A stretch of DNA of 64,000 nucleotides from assembly GCA_020002185.1 (NCBI GenBank), contig CM034532.1, positions 53,471,430 through 53,535,429 of the forward strand, given 5' to 3'. Made by a program: the position numbers and the translations under genes. Positions 1 through 12,405 of the stretch are shown piece by piece. The notes under the pieces were generated by a model. That model ran no database searches, was not told the origin of the DNA, and worked only from the letters and a program-made list of their open reading frames with translations. Positions within the stretch are counted from its first letter, which is position 1. The number at the start of each line of letters is the position of its first letter. Origin of the DNA: Paraescarpia echinospica (taxonomy: Eukaryota; Annelida; Polychaeta; Sabellida; Siboglinidae).

Positions 1-175
1 TATATGACAGATGCACATGACTGAGGTATATGTCAGATGTACATGACTGAGGTATTACATTACTGATGAACGTGACCTTGAAACTTTACTCTGCAGACCA
101 CTGGCTTGTGACTTGTCAGTTTGTGAATTTCCAGCATGTGTTCAAGTAGTCGCATGTGGTTCCTTGTTTGCGCAG

Positions 176-3100
176 CCAACACGCTGGCCATGTACGCCAA
201 GTACATCGACGCGGCCAACGTGAAGATGGAGATCTACCGTCAGCAGAACGGACGTCGCATCAGGGACGCCCTCATCACCGTGGGAGCCGACGGCAAGAAC
301 AAGTTGGACGGGCGCACATATATCCGACCAGGCATACTGCGTGACCTCAAGGTAAGGCCGGACCTACATCAGAACAGGCATACTGCATGACCTCAAGGTA
401 CGGCCAGATATACATCAGATCAGGCATATTGCACGACTTAAGGTAAGTCTAGTCTATACTAGACCAGGCATACACTGTTACCTCAAGGTAAGACCAGACC
501 TATACCAGAGCAGGCATGCTGCGTGACCTCAAGGTAAGGTCAGGCTTACATCACACCAGGCATACTGCGTGACTTCTATATAAGACAATCACAAGCAAAT
601 TATTGTGCTATCAACTGACTTTTAAATCCGTAACTCCGTATATTACAACTTTGTGAAAACCGTACGATGTAATAATACAACAAGTGTACTTGACTTGGTT
701 TATGTGAGGATCTTCTTGAACGATATTATAAACACTAATTATAGGCCAATTTCCCTAAAGTTGTAATGGCGGTTGCGCTAATCTACCTGCAGCACTTTAG
801 GGACCTACAAGACACGATATGAGATTGCCAAAAACATATACATTTACACATGCATGCACGCACGCACGCACGTACGTACGCACGTACGCACGCACACACA
901 CACACACACACACACAACAACAATAATAATAGGAATTGTCAAAAGATAATGTTTAGGACAACACATTATTGTTGCCATTAGTCATTATGTGTGTTGACTG
1001 AAGCGTCTTGCTGTAGGCTGTGATCGGCCGAGTCGACGTCTCGACACCAGCAATGGCAATCTACAGGCAGTTCGTGCGTGCGGCCAAGCAGGACCTAGCG
1101 ATGAAGAGCCAGCTCATGGCCCGCGCCGCCATTCCGCTGTACGCCGCAGCCAAATTCATTGCCGATGACGTCAACCAGAAGGTGGCGCAGCTGCAGCAGG
1201 CGGCGGCGCGCGCAGTCCGGAACAACGAGTTCTACCTGAATGATGCGTACCAGGCATGCGCACGGGCATACGCCGTCATCATGTAAGGGCGCCAAACGGG
1301 CCGATATATGGGAAAGTAATTTAAAGGGGCCGATATTAAACTGTTACTAGACTTTAGATCGAGGGGACTGGAGTTCAAATCCACGTTGTGGATCGCAGTA
1401 GCGCAGCGATAAGAGCCTCGGACTCTCGCCTGAGTGAACCCGGGTTCGAGTCCTGTGCAGCGGTGTCAAACCTTGGACAAGTTCGTTTACTCTACATAGC
1501 GTCAGTTCACTCAGCTATATGGATGAGTACCTGGCTATAGACAGTGATGGATATGTTTGTATGAATAATCTTCGCACATTAATTGCAGCGTGGCTGAATG
1601 CTTCCCAGAGAACTCGAGATGGTGTTCGATTGAACTCGCTATATAAGAACTTAATAACTTACCTGTAGGTCATACTTGTCAAAACTTAGGAAATTTACTT
1701 CACCCGGCTTTGGCTGTGTCTTTCAGGAGCGATGATAAACGCCGTTTGTCCCTTTTACCTGGTGTCTATGCTTGGAGGAAGTAAAATACTCCATGCCGGG
1801 AAATGGAAAATGTTGTCCAATACTCACAGAAGCATTTGTCTAGATCTACACAAACCCACACGGGGTGGTGCGTTAGTTGCTGCCAAGACGCTTACAGTGA
1901 TTATAGAATAAACACCATGAGCGCCTTGTCAAAAACGCTATTTACGACATTATTACTATTATTACTGTTTTGGAGGTACAAGTTCCATCGCACATCAAAT
2001 TCGACTGATATAATGCTTCCATCAAACAGTGGATAAGAAATATTTGATGTTCTGTGTGTATGTAGGAAGAACGCCGACGAGGCTGTTGCGAAGATGGCTG
2101 CCCAGTGGGCCGTCGCGAAGTTGAGCATGAACGCGGCCATTAACCACGCCAACGAGGCTGTGGGTATTGCGATGGAGGCCGCACAGGAGGGCTGGGAACA
2201 GGCGCAGGCTCTCGCAGCCGATCTGTATGACCAGGTGGCGGTAAGTGCACACTTCTCCATAATACACGTAGCGGGACAGTCATTTCTTAACTGTAAATTG
2301 GGTATAGATGACACAACCGAAAAAGTGGTTTGTTGAATGTATGCGATCTGTCTAGTTGTGCTAACGAATATGTAATTGTATACGTGATTGTGCATTGAGA
2401 TAGATATTGTCTGTGAAAATGTACTTCTCGTTCACATAGATATCACGGTATAACATTGTATAAATGTATTCCATTATGGGCAATACCGAACCGAATGAAA
2501 CTGATGTGTTCCATTGTTGACAACACCGAATCTCCAATCGTGGAAAACACTGAATGTAAGGACGCATTCCATTGTGGGCAACACCGAATGTTTGGAAGCA
2601 TGTACAACATAACGTATTTCACACAGTACATCTAGATGTTTGGTACTTGGTGTATGTTCCGTTAAGTGCGGCTGGGCACGAGTACACCACCGACGTGCTT
2701 CTTGCAGGTGTTTATGCTGACTTACCGGCCGTACATGGAGAACGCGGGCCAACAGATGGCACACATCATCCGCGTGTCCCTCGGCAAGGTTGCAGGTAAA
2801 TTCATAGTGCGACACCAGTTCCTTCGTGAGCAGAAATAACACCAATGAAATTACACATCTTTACTAACATTACTGTCAACTGTATGTAAAATGTATGCAT
2901 TTTAATTCAGAATAACGCTCCAATGCGCGGACTAAGACCACGTAGATTAAAGCCCGTGTACAGGTGTATTTGTTAAAGCTAACAATTTGGTGGCAGTAGT
3001 TATTTTAAATACATCGCCAGAAGAGTCAGTATAGAATAACTTCACCATAATTCTTCGATGACATCCACATATACATACGATATTATGTAGATAATGTATT

Positions 3101-4351
3101 ATATCGAGCCAGGTGAGTAATCACATGCAATTGCTACTATTTAACAAACTGATCAAATTTGTTGCAATAACATCGTTTTTTTCATAATAACATTAATTAG
3201 TTTTTATGTCTTTATTGTTTTTAGTGTTATTATTGTCGTGTTATTTATAAGTATTGGTTCAGTTATCAGTCCTGTTACTGGGTCCCTGGACCTGTGGGAA
3301 TGTGACTAAATAGAATACACCACTAAAACTGACCCAACTATTTCCTTTGCTCCAGAATACGTCGGTGCCCTGCAGATGCACCCCCAGGTGAAGGCAGCCA
3401 TGGCGTGGGTTCTCTCCCTCGACCCCATGGACGCTATTCGTCCCATCAGCCGCGCCTACTCGGTGTGTCACGACATCTACTTGACAGTCGTCGACGTATA
3501 CAGCAAGCTCCTGGACGAGGCCGTTAACATGATCGAGGAGATCCACTACCGACCAGAGGTACAGGCCATCTTAACGTGGGTCGAAGACGTCATTGCAAAC
3601 GTAAGTCTACGCCACGCAATTTAATGTTACAGTGGAACCTCGCTCTACGGCCACCTCGGTAAGACAGCCACCTTACAATTACGGTCACCCTAGGATACTC
3701 CCAAATTATTTCTGCAGCATTACAGTACAATGAATCTAGTCTCGCTAATACGGTCACCACGCCACTCGGGTCATTTTTGCCATGTCCCAAGAATGAGTGC
3801 ACTAGCGAGGTTGCAATCTACTGCTTCCAACCTCGCTTTCTTGCGATCACACCGGGGTAGATACTTCCACTTTGCGTTGCTCTCTGGTGCGGAGCATCAT
3901 GTTTGAAAACAAGAGTTGTAAAACGGTAGCTTCTAGCTAATACCTTGAGGGGAATTGGTTGTTGTGAGGCTGGCGTAGATGCTGGTCGTCGATTTTTGTT
4001 TTCTTTTCTTGTTCCTCCCCCTCGTTGTTCTTGCACTGCTGTCTCCACCAACCGTCTCCACCCCCTCTATCTTTCGCTCCCATTCTCGACTCCGTTCCCA
4101 TTTCCATAGGCATAGGGGGTATTCCATATTTCGAATAGTTGAATGATTGCACCAAGTAACCTGGTTGTCACTTTTCCACCAGTGGCCAATGAAAATAAAA
4201 TATAGACAACGTAAGACATAGTTTACCATCAGCACAATGAAACCCCGGCATGTTCAGTTACTTTTCTAAATACCCCATAACAGTTTAACCTATAATATAA
4301 TATAATATAATATATATATATATATATATGTATATATAATTATATATATAT

Positions 4352-4385
<34 letters not shown>

Positions 4386-7300
4386 ATATATATATATATA
4401 TACAAAACAAGTTGATTGAAGTTTGGACACTTGCCTCCCAGCAAACATCTTTGTATCTGGCCCAAGACCTTGTCAGTAGGCTCTAACTTTAGCTTCGTCG
4501 GTTCTCGTCCTATCAGACACAGTGGGCGGTCGACTACTTCAAGCTGAAGGAGAAGGCGATGGCGTGGGCCAGCGAGTTGTCTGCCAACGGCATGGAGATG
4601 GTCCGTGACCGCCTCAGCGACGTACTCGGCATAGCTCAAAGCGGCTTCACGATGTGGGACCCGGCGATCGGCGACTTCGGATACTCTCTCACGCTGCCGT
4701 TCCGCATGGTTGACCTCCAGTCCATGCCGCAGTTGAGCATCGACATGGCGAAACATATGGCCGAGCTGAAGAATTACGTCAGAAGTCAGATCCCGCTCGC
4801 CCCGGCTGGAGCCGACTGGACCATGGCCGACATCTACTACATGTACAAGCCGTCTGCAGACATCATCAGCTGGGTGCCGCCGTTCTCAGGTGGGTCACAT
4901 CACAGTCACGTGTGCAGTCATACATCGCGCTTTTCAGAATGTGTTTCTCGCTTGCAGCTGGTGAAAATAACGTGTTCAAGTTACGTTAATTGTAGTGCCC
5001 GTCTGAACAAAGATTATCCACAGTGCCATGTTATATAATGCCAGCTGTTCGTTATATGCGTCATATAAATAGCTGTACTTTATATACAGCAGAATTGTTT
5101 TCAAAGGCGGCACAAACGCAGCACGTGACCAATCACTGGGACTTGTTAGTAACATGCGCTCGGTCACTATCGAGTTTCGGTCTTTGTATTGCAGTCTCGA
5201 CCAAAATACTGCGTACATTTCTACCACGATCAGTAGAATTGCTCTTCTGTTAGCAATACAAATGTGCGTCGTCTGTTCTCACACTCAATATCTATAATTG
5301 CAGCTCACGCGAGCATCGCCGGCGACCAACACTTCATGACTTTCGACAAGCGCTTCTTCGAGTTCGCGGGCGAGTGCAGCTACTTGCTCGCACGTGACTT
5401 CATCGACGGAAACTTCAGCATCGTCGTGAACTACGCACGCGCGAGGGATCACGTGATGCGCAAGAGCATCACGGTCCTGAGCGGCGCGGCGCAGTTCGAG
5501 ATTAAGCCCGACGGCCGAGTGAACATGAACGGAGAGCGCATTGAGCTGCCGGTGGAGGCTGGTAACATGGCTATCCGACGCCGTGGAAACGTCATCACCA
5601 TCGAGAACAGGTCAGCAATTACCTCTTCTCTGTTGTACATGCACCGTACACAACACAGCATACGTACAGTGGTTGACACTATTAACACGTGATGTACTCT
5701 CTGCATACTTACCGTAACTAATGGGTCGTATATATATATATATTTAAACTAGTTGAGTTGCCCGGGGAAAAAAAGGCTGTCAAATGTATCAGACACCCCA
5801 AACCCATACCAATTGTTTCCAGCCTACCCGCATTAATAATTGGTAACTGATCACTGGCCTAGTTGTTAGGACAACCTTTTGCCAGAAATCTCAATCTCAA
5901 TCGCTCACCCGTATAACTGACGTAACCAGCAACAGCGGATGCTGGGTTGAAATTTCAGCCCGATACATGCAACACTAACGGAGATGTGGGTGCACAAACA
6001 AACGGAGAACGAACTGTTTTATAATACAGATAATCAGAATTGTATATCCATTGATGGCTTGGTCGATAACTGTATGTGGAAAAGAATTATGATAACACAC
6101 TCGTCGTGAGTACTAACCTACAAGTACATTTAGAAGATGTATCAAGCATTCACAATTAACCCCTCCGAACAACTAGTTAATCCAGGCGCCACGTGATCAT
6201 ACCCGCTTCCTTCTTTGTTTCTCTCCATTTGATTAGTTAAACAGTTAGTTCTTTCAGCTGTGTGAGTACCTGGCTATGTACAGTGGTGGATGACTGACTG
6301 TTGTTACTACGTGCGTGTTCTACCTCCACAGCAAGGGCGTGACGGTGGTGTGCGACCTTCCCCACAACCGCTGCACGGTGCAGGTGTCTGGCTGGTACTA
6401 CGGCAAGACGGCGGGTCTGCTCGGCACCTACGACAACGAGCCGTACACAGACATGCTGACGGCCAACAACGTGATGGCACCCGACCTCGCCCAGCTCGCG
6501 GACGGCTGGACGGTCGGTCAGCGATGCCGCGTCGCCAACCTGGCGCAGCAGGTCGCCGCCGAGCCGACGAACCGCCGATACCGCCTGTGTGCCAAGTACT
6601 TCGTCGACGCCGCGTCGCCCTTCCGTCCCTGTCTCTTGCTCGTCGACCCGAAGCCGTTCTTCACAATGTGCCTCAACGACATGAAGGTCAACGTGAACAG
6701 GATCGAGTCGGACGAGGACGTATGTGACGTCAACTCGATGTACGTGAGCGAGTGTCGCCGCCAGGGGGTGCCACTGAGGCTACCAGCTGTATGCAGTAAG
6801 TGGAAGGTCTTCTTTGTATTCGTTGAAGTGGCATAAGACAACATTAAGGATTCATCTGCCATTACCCAATTTTTCCAAATCCGCCACCAGATTGGGGCGA
6901 AATTGAGGGGTATCAGGTTTGGGTGGATTTCTCTGAAAAACGAGGTATGAGAATTTCACGAATTGCCCTTACGATGACATTTAATTAATGTTTCATGTGC
7001 TGAGAAAGTTTAAGGAAAATCTGTAATAAAATAATCCATCCAGCACAGGTTATAATGGTCGCCTATGTCAAAACTATTGTGGTCTTACCCCAAATGTCAG
7101 TTTCAACATACTGAAGGAGCTGAGTTTTCAACGATGATGTGTGTGGGTGTGTGCACGTGTCAGTGTGTTGTGTGTTGTGTGTTGTGTGTTCGAGCTTGCA
7201 TATGCATGCGCATGCGCATGCTTGTGTTGTCATTGGCAAACGCTAATCTGTATCATGTAGATGTGCCGAGCTGCGCATGCATGAAATTGTGCGCAAGGTA

Positions 7301-10300
7301 CACATGTACATTACATCAATGCTGCCGTTGACCAGGCAAGTGCGCCAAACCTGACGGTTACTTCCTGCCGGGCGAGGAGGTGACACTGCGAGGCAAGCAG
7401 GTGCCGGCCGCCGCTGACATCATCATTGTGATGCAGCATGCGGCATGTAACAAGCGTATCCACGAGAAGCTGAAGGACACGATTGATGACCTGGAGAGGG
7501 CGCTCAAGGCGAGAGGTACGTCCACCTCACAGCAACGCACATACACCAGTCTTGTTATTCCTTATTTACGTAATCCTCTTCGCTCTGTGCCGAAGGGCCG
7601 AAACGAAACTTCTCTATCGTACTCTGTTGTTAGCCGGTTTCTTTATTTTGTTCCAGATGGTATACATCTTCTTTCATTCATCGATTGTTGATCTCCTCCA
7701 AGTGTTTTTAGTCTTGTTATTAGCGAATGACATTCGGCACCATGTAAAGGTGGCAGCGCAAGTAGCATTATACATAATGACGGCGTTTCGTATAATGTAA
7801 CCAAAACTCAAATGTAGTAGTTACTTCAGCATCAACTGTTAGTTCTGCTGGCGTCTTCATTGTTGGCGAACACGTACGTTCTCTATTCGTCCAACGTTTT
7901 TGTGTCAGCTTTCAGAACGCCTATCGCCGTTGGTTTCAGGACTGAAGAGCATCAATTACGGTATTGTCGGCTACGGCGGCCCCGGAGTATTCGACAGCGT
8001 GCACAGTCACACGATCGACGGTCAACTGATGAACACACGCGATAAGGTGCTGCTCGGACTCGACAAGTGGACGATGGAGGCCGGAGACAACGACGACTCA
8101 ATGATGGCAGTGCGCTTCGCCGCCAACTATCCATTCCGCACTGGCGCCTCCAAGAACATCTTGCTGCTGCCGTGCGATGCTTGCCAGGAAGATGCGGTGA
8201 CGTACGCCGACATGCAGCGCCTCTTGCTGGCCAAGGACATTCGTCTTCACGTATTGATACAGCAAGACATCCGTCTGCGCAGCAAGTCGCCCAAACAGTC
8301 ATTCATATTCGGTGAGCTAACCATGGCAATGGCTATTGTTCTCATATGTGCAAACGTGACAGAGACAAAGAAATTAAGAGGACAACAAATATATGTCATA
8401 TTGAATAGTTGTGAAAAAGTAAATATATGTATTCAGACGTAAGGAACTAAATGACTAGAAGTAGCATTAGTAAAAGATGAGTAGATTTTGTAGGTGAACA
8501 TACTCATTCTCCCGCAGCCCAAAGCATTGAATTAACACATTATCTATTAGACGTGTATATGCCATCATCGTGAATACACATACTAAATGAACATATTTAC
8601 ATCAAGCTAAACAGAGGTGATACATTGCTGTATTATCGAGAGCCCAATATCTTTCTTGGCCACTTTCCATCTGCAGCTTATAGATAAGAATGGTGAAGGG
8701 TGAGTGGTACAGTTTGCGATAATGACCTTGGTGATCGAAAGTATTAACCATGTTATGCAATAATGTACAAACCCGCCGGGGTTACACCTGGCTACAGTCG
8801 ACTGGTGTACTATCGATATACATTGGCTAAGTATCATATAATAATGCTAGATTTAACTCCGCTGTCTACGTCCATACACGTTTGTCATAGAGTGCACCAT
8901 ATTATTTATCCCGTAAATATCCATATTTAATTAAATCAAACCGTTCAACATGTAGCAATTATTAAGATGGTTCGATGTGCAAACCAAACTGACTTGATGT
9001 GCACACAATTGACGTTGTTCGTGATTGTATAGGTGCTGACCGCAACGCGATCTTCACTCGCAAGCATGTCAGGAACCTGAAGGGTGACCAGGTGCTGCGC
9101 AAACAGGCGATGATGCCGAAGGACCTGTGCGTGGCGCTGAGCGAGGAGACGGGAGGCTCGCTCTTCAACACTATCAAGTGGTTGAGTGGCAAGCGCAACT
9201 CGCAGAAGCGGTTCGTCGACGTGATGGTGCGAGTAATCGCGAAGAAGGCCACGCCGACCTCTTGCCAAATCTGTGAATGCGTACCAGACATGACGGGTAC
9301 AGGCATGGCGGTGTGCCGCGACTGCCAGACACCAGCGCCAATCTACAATGTAAGTCCGGGCTAGATATAGGGGTGGGGGACATAATGGACTGCGTTTAAG
9401 GGGTGGGGACATAACGGACTGCGTTTAGGGGGTGGGGGACATAATGGACTGTGTGTAGAGGTGGGGAAATATAACGGACTGCGTGTAGAGGGTGGAAGAT
9501 ACAATACAATGCAATATAACTTTATTATCCCATGAAGGGACATTTGTGAGCAGCGTTCATTAAAAAATACATAATTAAAAATGGTTTCTAAAACACAATC
9601 ATGATTAAAAAAATCCTAATTGCTTAACTGCCTAATATTCTAATTGTTGTTGACTCATCACATATATTATAGCATCATAATGGAATGTATATACACACAT
9701 ATTGTCTCCTGATATGCAATAGCAGCGGCGCGTGTGTCATGCAAAACAATACATTGCATTTACGTCATTCAATACTGACAGTGTACTTACGCTATGCCAT
9801 ATTGATAGTGTACTTACGTCAATAAAATACTGACTGTGTACGTATGTCATGCAATACTGACAGTGTGTTTACATACATCATGTAATACTGACAGTGTATT
9901 TTCGTCATGCAATACTGACACCTTACTTACGTCATGCAGTACTGAGAGTGTGCTTACGTCACGCAATACTGACAGTGCACTTACGTCATGCAATACGGAC
10001 AATGTATTGTGTCATGCAATACGGACAGTGTATTGTGTCATGCAATACTGACAGTGTATTGTGTCATGCAATACTGGCAATGTATTGTGTCATGTGATAC
10101 TGACACTATGTTCATGTCATGTGATACAGTATGTGACACTGACACTGGATCTACGCCATGCAACACGACATTGACAGTATACGCATGTCATACGACACGT
10201 GCGGTGTTTTAATATAATTCGACACCGAGTTTGTAGTTGTGTCGTGTAACAGTCTTACTGACAATGTATTTGTCAAGTATTAATGAGTATATAGTTAGTT

Positions 10301-10940
10301 ACTGTGATACTAACAGTGTGTTGTGTTGTTGCAGCATCTTCCTGACTTCGACGATGTCAATTTCACAGGCGCGCTGCCGGTAAGTCGTCACGTGATGCCT
10401 AACATTTGGACTTAGTAGAAGTAGCAGTGGTTGTGACTGTGGCAGCATCAGTAGCAGCTGTAATAGCAGGAGTCTAGTAATAGTAGCTTTGTACAGATGA
10501 CGCATTACAAAGTATGTTTGTAACGGTCTAGATTTTGTAAGCAAATATTGTCACCAAGATAACAGTTGATATTTTTTGTGAACTAACGCAATTCTAGACC
10601 AACAGTAATTATAATTGTTACTGTTTTATGTAGAATTGGTTGGTAAATTAGTGTTGTGCTACTAATATAGTATTTTTAACATTTCTGTTATGGATAAAAA
10701 TGCGCAGCAATAATATGTTACATACTCGTACGTATACGATAGCAAAGACATTTATCCATTATAAAGAATATATATCAACCCTTATAAATACGATCTTTTG
10801 TTAAAGTATTCTCCGACGGTCTGCGTTATACGAGCCATGTCCTGACCGTGACGTATACATTGTAGGCATACAAGCGAGGTGGTCGCCGTTCAAACAAAAA
10901 GAGGCCAAAGAACAAGAAGCGAAGGTCGAGCCAGGCCTAA
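176..10940 (+). CDS. Apolipophorin-like large lipid transfer protein, last 13 exons (5' part outside window)
   Basis: Secreted lipoprotein of the apoB/vitellogenin superfamily, which carries lipid in haemolymph. Exons read with GT-AG borders and consistent phases: 176-351, 1017-1282, 2066-2240, 2708-2795, 3356-3600, 4517-4889, 5304-5610, 6332-6795, 7336-7515, 7940-8311, 9033-9349, 10335-10379, 10866-10940 (TAA). Together they give about 1,026 residues. The first six exons encode Ala/Lys/Glu-rich amphipathic helix typical of the lipid-binding region. They are followed by a von Willebrand D domain, a vWA-like segment and a Cys-rich end. This order matches the C-terminal part of arthropod and other invertebrate apolipophorins as I know them. 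The gene starts upstream of the window. Exons are GC-rich against AT-rich introns. The overall family call is strong; the exact orthologue is not determined. Confidence 0.85.
306..575 (+). repeat. 45-46 bp tandem repeat containing a repeated 5' splice donor
   Basis: The end of the first exon in the window (…GACCTCAAG|GTAAGG) is repeated downstream four more times. AAG|GT junctions fall after 351, 397, 442, 487 and 533, a period of 45-46 bp. Each unit carries the exon-like text ccaggcatactgc-gtgacctcaag before a gtaagg, gtacgg or gtaagt donor. The array decays after about 570. Confidence 0.85.
848..918. repeat. Microsatellite: (gcac)n / (cgta)n / (ca)n
   Basis: Intronic simple sequence: gcacgcacgcacgtacgtacgcac runs followed by a pure (CA)n tract, then a short aacaacaataataat run. 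Confidence 0.9.
1345..1560 (+). repeat. tRNA-derived SINE
   Basis: Intronic. It contains an A-box-like tagcgcagcgataagagcc and a B-box gggttcgagtcc at about 1441-1453. A second B-box-like gagttcaaatcc at about 1370 suggests a dimeric head. The acceptor stem does not pair, so it is not a working tRNA. A tail motif near 1525 (gagtacctggctat-agacagtgatggat) recurs at about 6262-6290 in another intron, as expected for a dispersed element. Confidence 0.6.
2462..2600. repeat. Short diverged repeat with the motif ttccattgtgggcaacaccgaat
   Basis: Three to four imperfect copies of a 25-55 bp unit (ttccatt-tgggcaa-accgaa-) in the intron before exon 2708. Confidence 0.6.
3630..3823. mobile_element. Tigger/pogo-like MITE in an intron
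   Basis: The left end cagtggaacctcgct and the right end agcgaggttgcaatctactg form imperfect inverted repeats about 190 bp apart. The CAGT…AACCTCGCT end is the pattern of pogo/Tigger-type Tc1-mariner elements. There is no ORF. A TA duplication is not clear on the right side. Confidence 0.5.
4290..4401. repeat. (TA)n microsatellite
   Basis: About 110 bp of almost pure TA with a few single-base breaks, about 115 bp upstream of exon 4517. It spawns a spurious Ile/Tyr-rich open frame on the - strand. Confidence 0.95.
5304..6795 (+). other. vWD domain exons (7 and 8) of the apolipophorin-like gene
   Basis: Exon 5304-5610 opens the D domain with GDQHFMTFDKRFFEFAGECS and then a stretch ending IVVNY, the usual first Cys and strand pattern of vWD modules. 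Exon 6332-6795 finishes it with VSGWYYGKTAGLLGTYDNEP (the G-L-L-G-T-Y-D-N core), followed by a Cys-containing C8-like region (CAKYF, CLLLVD, MCLND, DVC, SEC). The splice joins AG|C in phase 2, so the domain is continuous. In this family the D domain sits near the C-terminus and is extracellular. Confidence 0.88.
6240..6292 (+). repeat. SINE tail fragment related to the 1345-1560 element
   Basis: gagtacctggctatgtacagtggtggatg matches the tail of the SINE at about 1525-1555 with few differences. No tRNA-like head is obvious directly upstream. Confidence 0.5.
7336..9349 (+). other. vWA-like and Cys-rich end exons (9-11) of the apolipophorin-like gene
   Basis: Exon 7336-7515 carries DIIIVMQHAACNK, the first strand of a vWA-like fold. 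Exon 7940-8311 carries the YGIVGYGGPG turn and a long helical stretch. Exon 9033-9349 ends with a Cys cluster (CQICEC, CRDC) just before the tail. The first strand lacks the DxSxS metal-binding motif, so this looks like a structural vWA relative and not a metal-dependent adhesion site. All junctions are phase 1, as is common for extracellular modules. Confidence 0.72.
9364..9498. repeat. ~30-bp G-rich minisatellite
   Basis: Four imperfect copies of a unit like ggggtgggggacataatggactgcgttta, lying directly after the donor of exon 9033-9349. Confidence 0.85.
9750..10320. repeat. ~30-bp minisatellite (tactgacagtgta-ttacgtcatgcaa)
   Basis: About fifteen or more diverged copies of catgcaatactgacagtgta with an acgt or tgtgt spacer fill most of the intron before the 45-bp exon at 10335. 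The last copies run almost to the acceptor. Short open frames here (Cys/His/Thr repeats) come only from the repeat. Confidence 0.88.
10335..10940 (+). other. Last two exons: short linker and polybasic C-terminal tail
   Basis: Exon 10335-10379 adds 15 acidic to neutral residues. Exon 10866-10940 adds 24 residues, of which about half are Lys or Arg, then TAA at 10938-10940. Acceptors end gttgttgcag and gtatacattgtag; the donor after the 15-residue exon is gtaagt. The last exon is outside any domain I recognise. Confidence 0.75.
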
Positions 10941-11620
10941 AACACACGCAGTCGTGCGACATACAAACTCTACAAACGGGAAGAACATAAACCTGTGTTG
11001 CACAATCAGCGTCTTGGCAGCACGTACAAACCGAAAACTTAGAAAGAAAATGTGTAATTTTACTGTTAGTTAAGGATGCACACGTTGTCTAGAGGTGTAG
11101 GATTGTCCACACACAGTATTCGGTGTACATTTCGGAGTGGCACAATAACCGAGCCAGCTGGACTCGCAAGAAGAGGCACCTCACAGACACTTGAATATTA
11201 TAGCACTGAATAGGCAAGCGATGCACAAAAATGCAATATTTCACTATGCAGTTTAAACACAAATATTATAATCAAACTATAGCTTAATGATAGTTTAATG
11301 AGCTTGTGTTCATATTTATACCTGTATTTTGACACTCAAACACTATTAGTAAGTTGTAAGCGAAACTAAAATAATACTAATGTCATATTAGATTCACTGT
11401 ATGGATTTCGGAAGTGGAACCCGATAGAATCCAAAATAAAACAACAAATAAATGCAACTGAGCAGTTGTTAAGTCGTGCTTAATTTATATAAATATTCTT
11501 TAAGTGCGTTTATTGAGAATGACATTTTCTACATTCGTATACATGAAAAATAAATTAATTTATTGCAAATGTAAATATGTTGTCATTGTTATTTATCGAG
11601 AATAAAAGTAATGCTAAAAT
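10941..11620 (+). other. Presumed 3' UTR of the apolipophorin-like gene
   Basis: AT-rich non-coding sequence after the stop. Poly(A) signal candidates AATAAA occur at 11435-11440, about 11446, about 11549 and near 11602. Which is used cannot be told from sequence. Confidence 0.5.
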
Positions 11621-12189
11621 CATATTTCAGTGTGTGTAACATTTTGTGGCTAGTCAGTTGGAACACGTCAGATAACGGATCAAATGTCTATGTTTAGCGT
11701 TTTTCTCGACTACACATTTCAATACGAGTTTTCACACGGAACAAAAGAAAAACGTTAATACAAAATCGGCTAGTAGGCCAAATAATGTTCATGTAATAGA
11801 ACAAACGATCGACACTTGTAATTCGGACGTATCTATATGTGTTTGGAATTGTTGAAAGTATGCCAATGACGTTATATTAATTTCTTTAGATGATGGAAAT
11901 CAGACGAATTGATATGTAATAAAGTTTGCTGGTTTCAACAGATCATGTTGCTGATTGCATGAATTGCACAATTCATGAAAGGGTGGTTGATTGGGCAGAA
12001 CCTTTGCAATCGCACATCAGACATATGCATTGAGAGAGCTGGAGATAAGCAGCTAGCTAGCGCAGTAGATCGACAGCTGAAGCGATCCCTGTGTACCCGA
12101 GATGTGACATCAGGTAAAGAAACGAATAAACTGATAACAGAAGGCATTGTCTTTGGCGCATCTGAGTGAAGACGATCTAATGTGGCACA

Positions 12190-12405
12190 CGAATTAAGAC
12201 AAACGAATGACGACACACGAGCAACGAAGATACACGAGAAAGTTACTTGAGCGATGAAGATACACGAGTAGGGCCTAACAAAAGTGATGACGACACATGA
12301 GTGAGTATTGGAGATATGTGAGTGATAAAGATATATCAGTGGTGAAGATATGCAAGTTATGAAGATGTTCGCGTGATGAAGTTACGTATGTGATGAAGAT
12401 GTGTG
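12190..12405. repeat. Diverged ~18-20 bp repeat (gatgaagatacacgag)
   Basis: Around ten loose copies of gatgaagata-acgag or gatgaagatgtgtgag follow each other with variable spacing. Confidence 0.6.

Noticed and set aside
136..390. Start codon at 136 for the first apolipophorin exon
   Set aside because: A good acceptor (ccttgtttgcgcag) ends at 175 and the reading before it does not fit; the gene begins upstream of the window.
1386..1460. A functional tRNA gene
   Set aside because: A and B boxes are present but the acceptor stem does not pair and the motif recurs with a common tail; SINE fits better.
9836..10212. Cys/His/Thr-repeat peptides
   Set aside because: They are read-through of a 30-bp intronic minisatellite.
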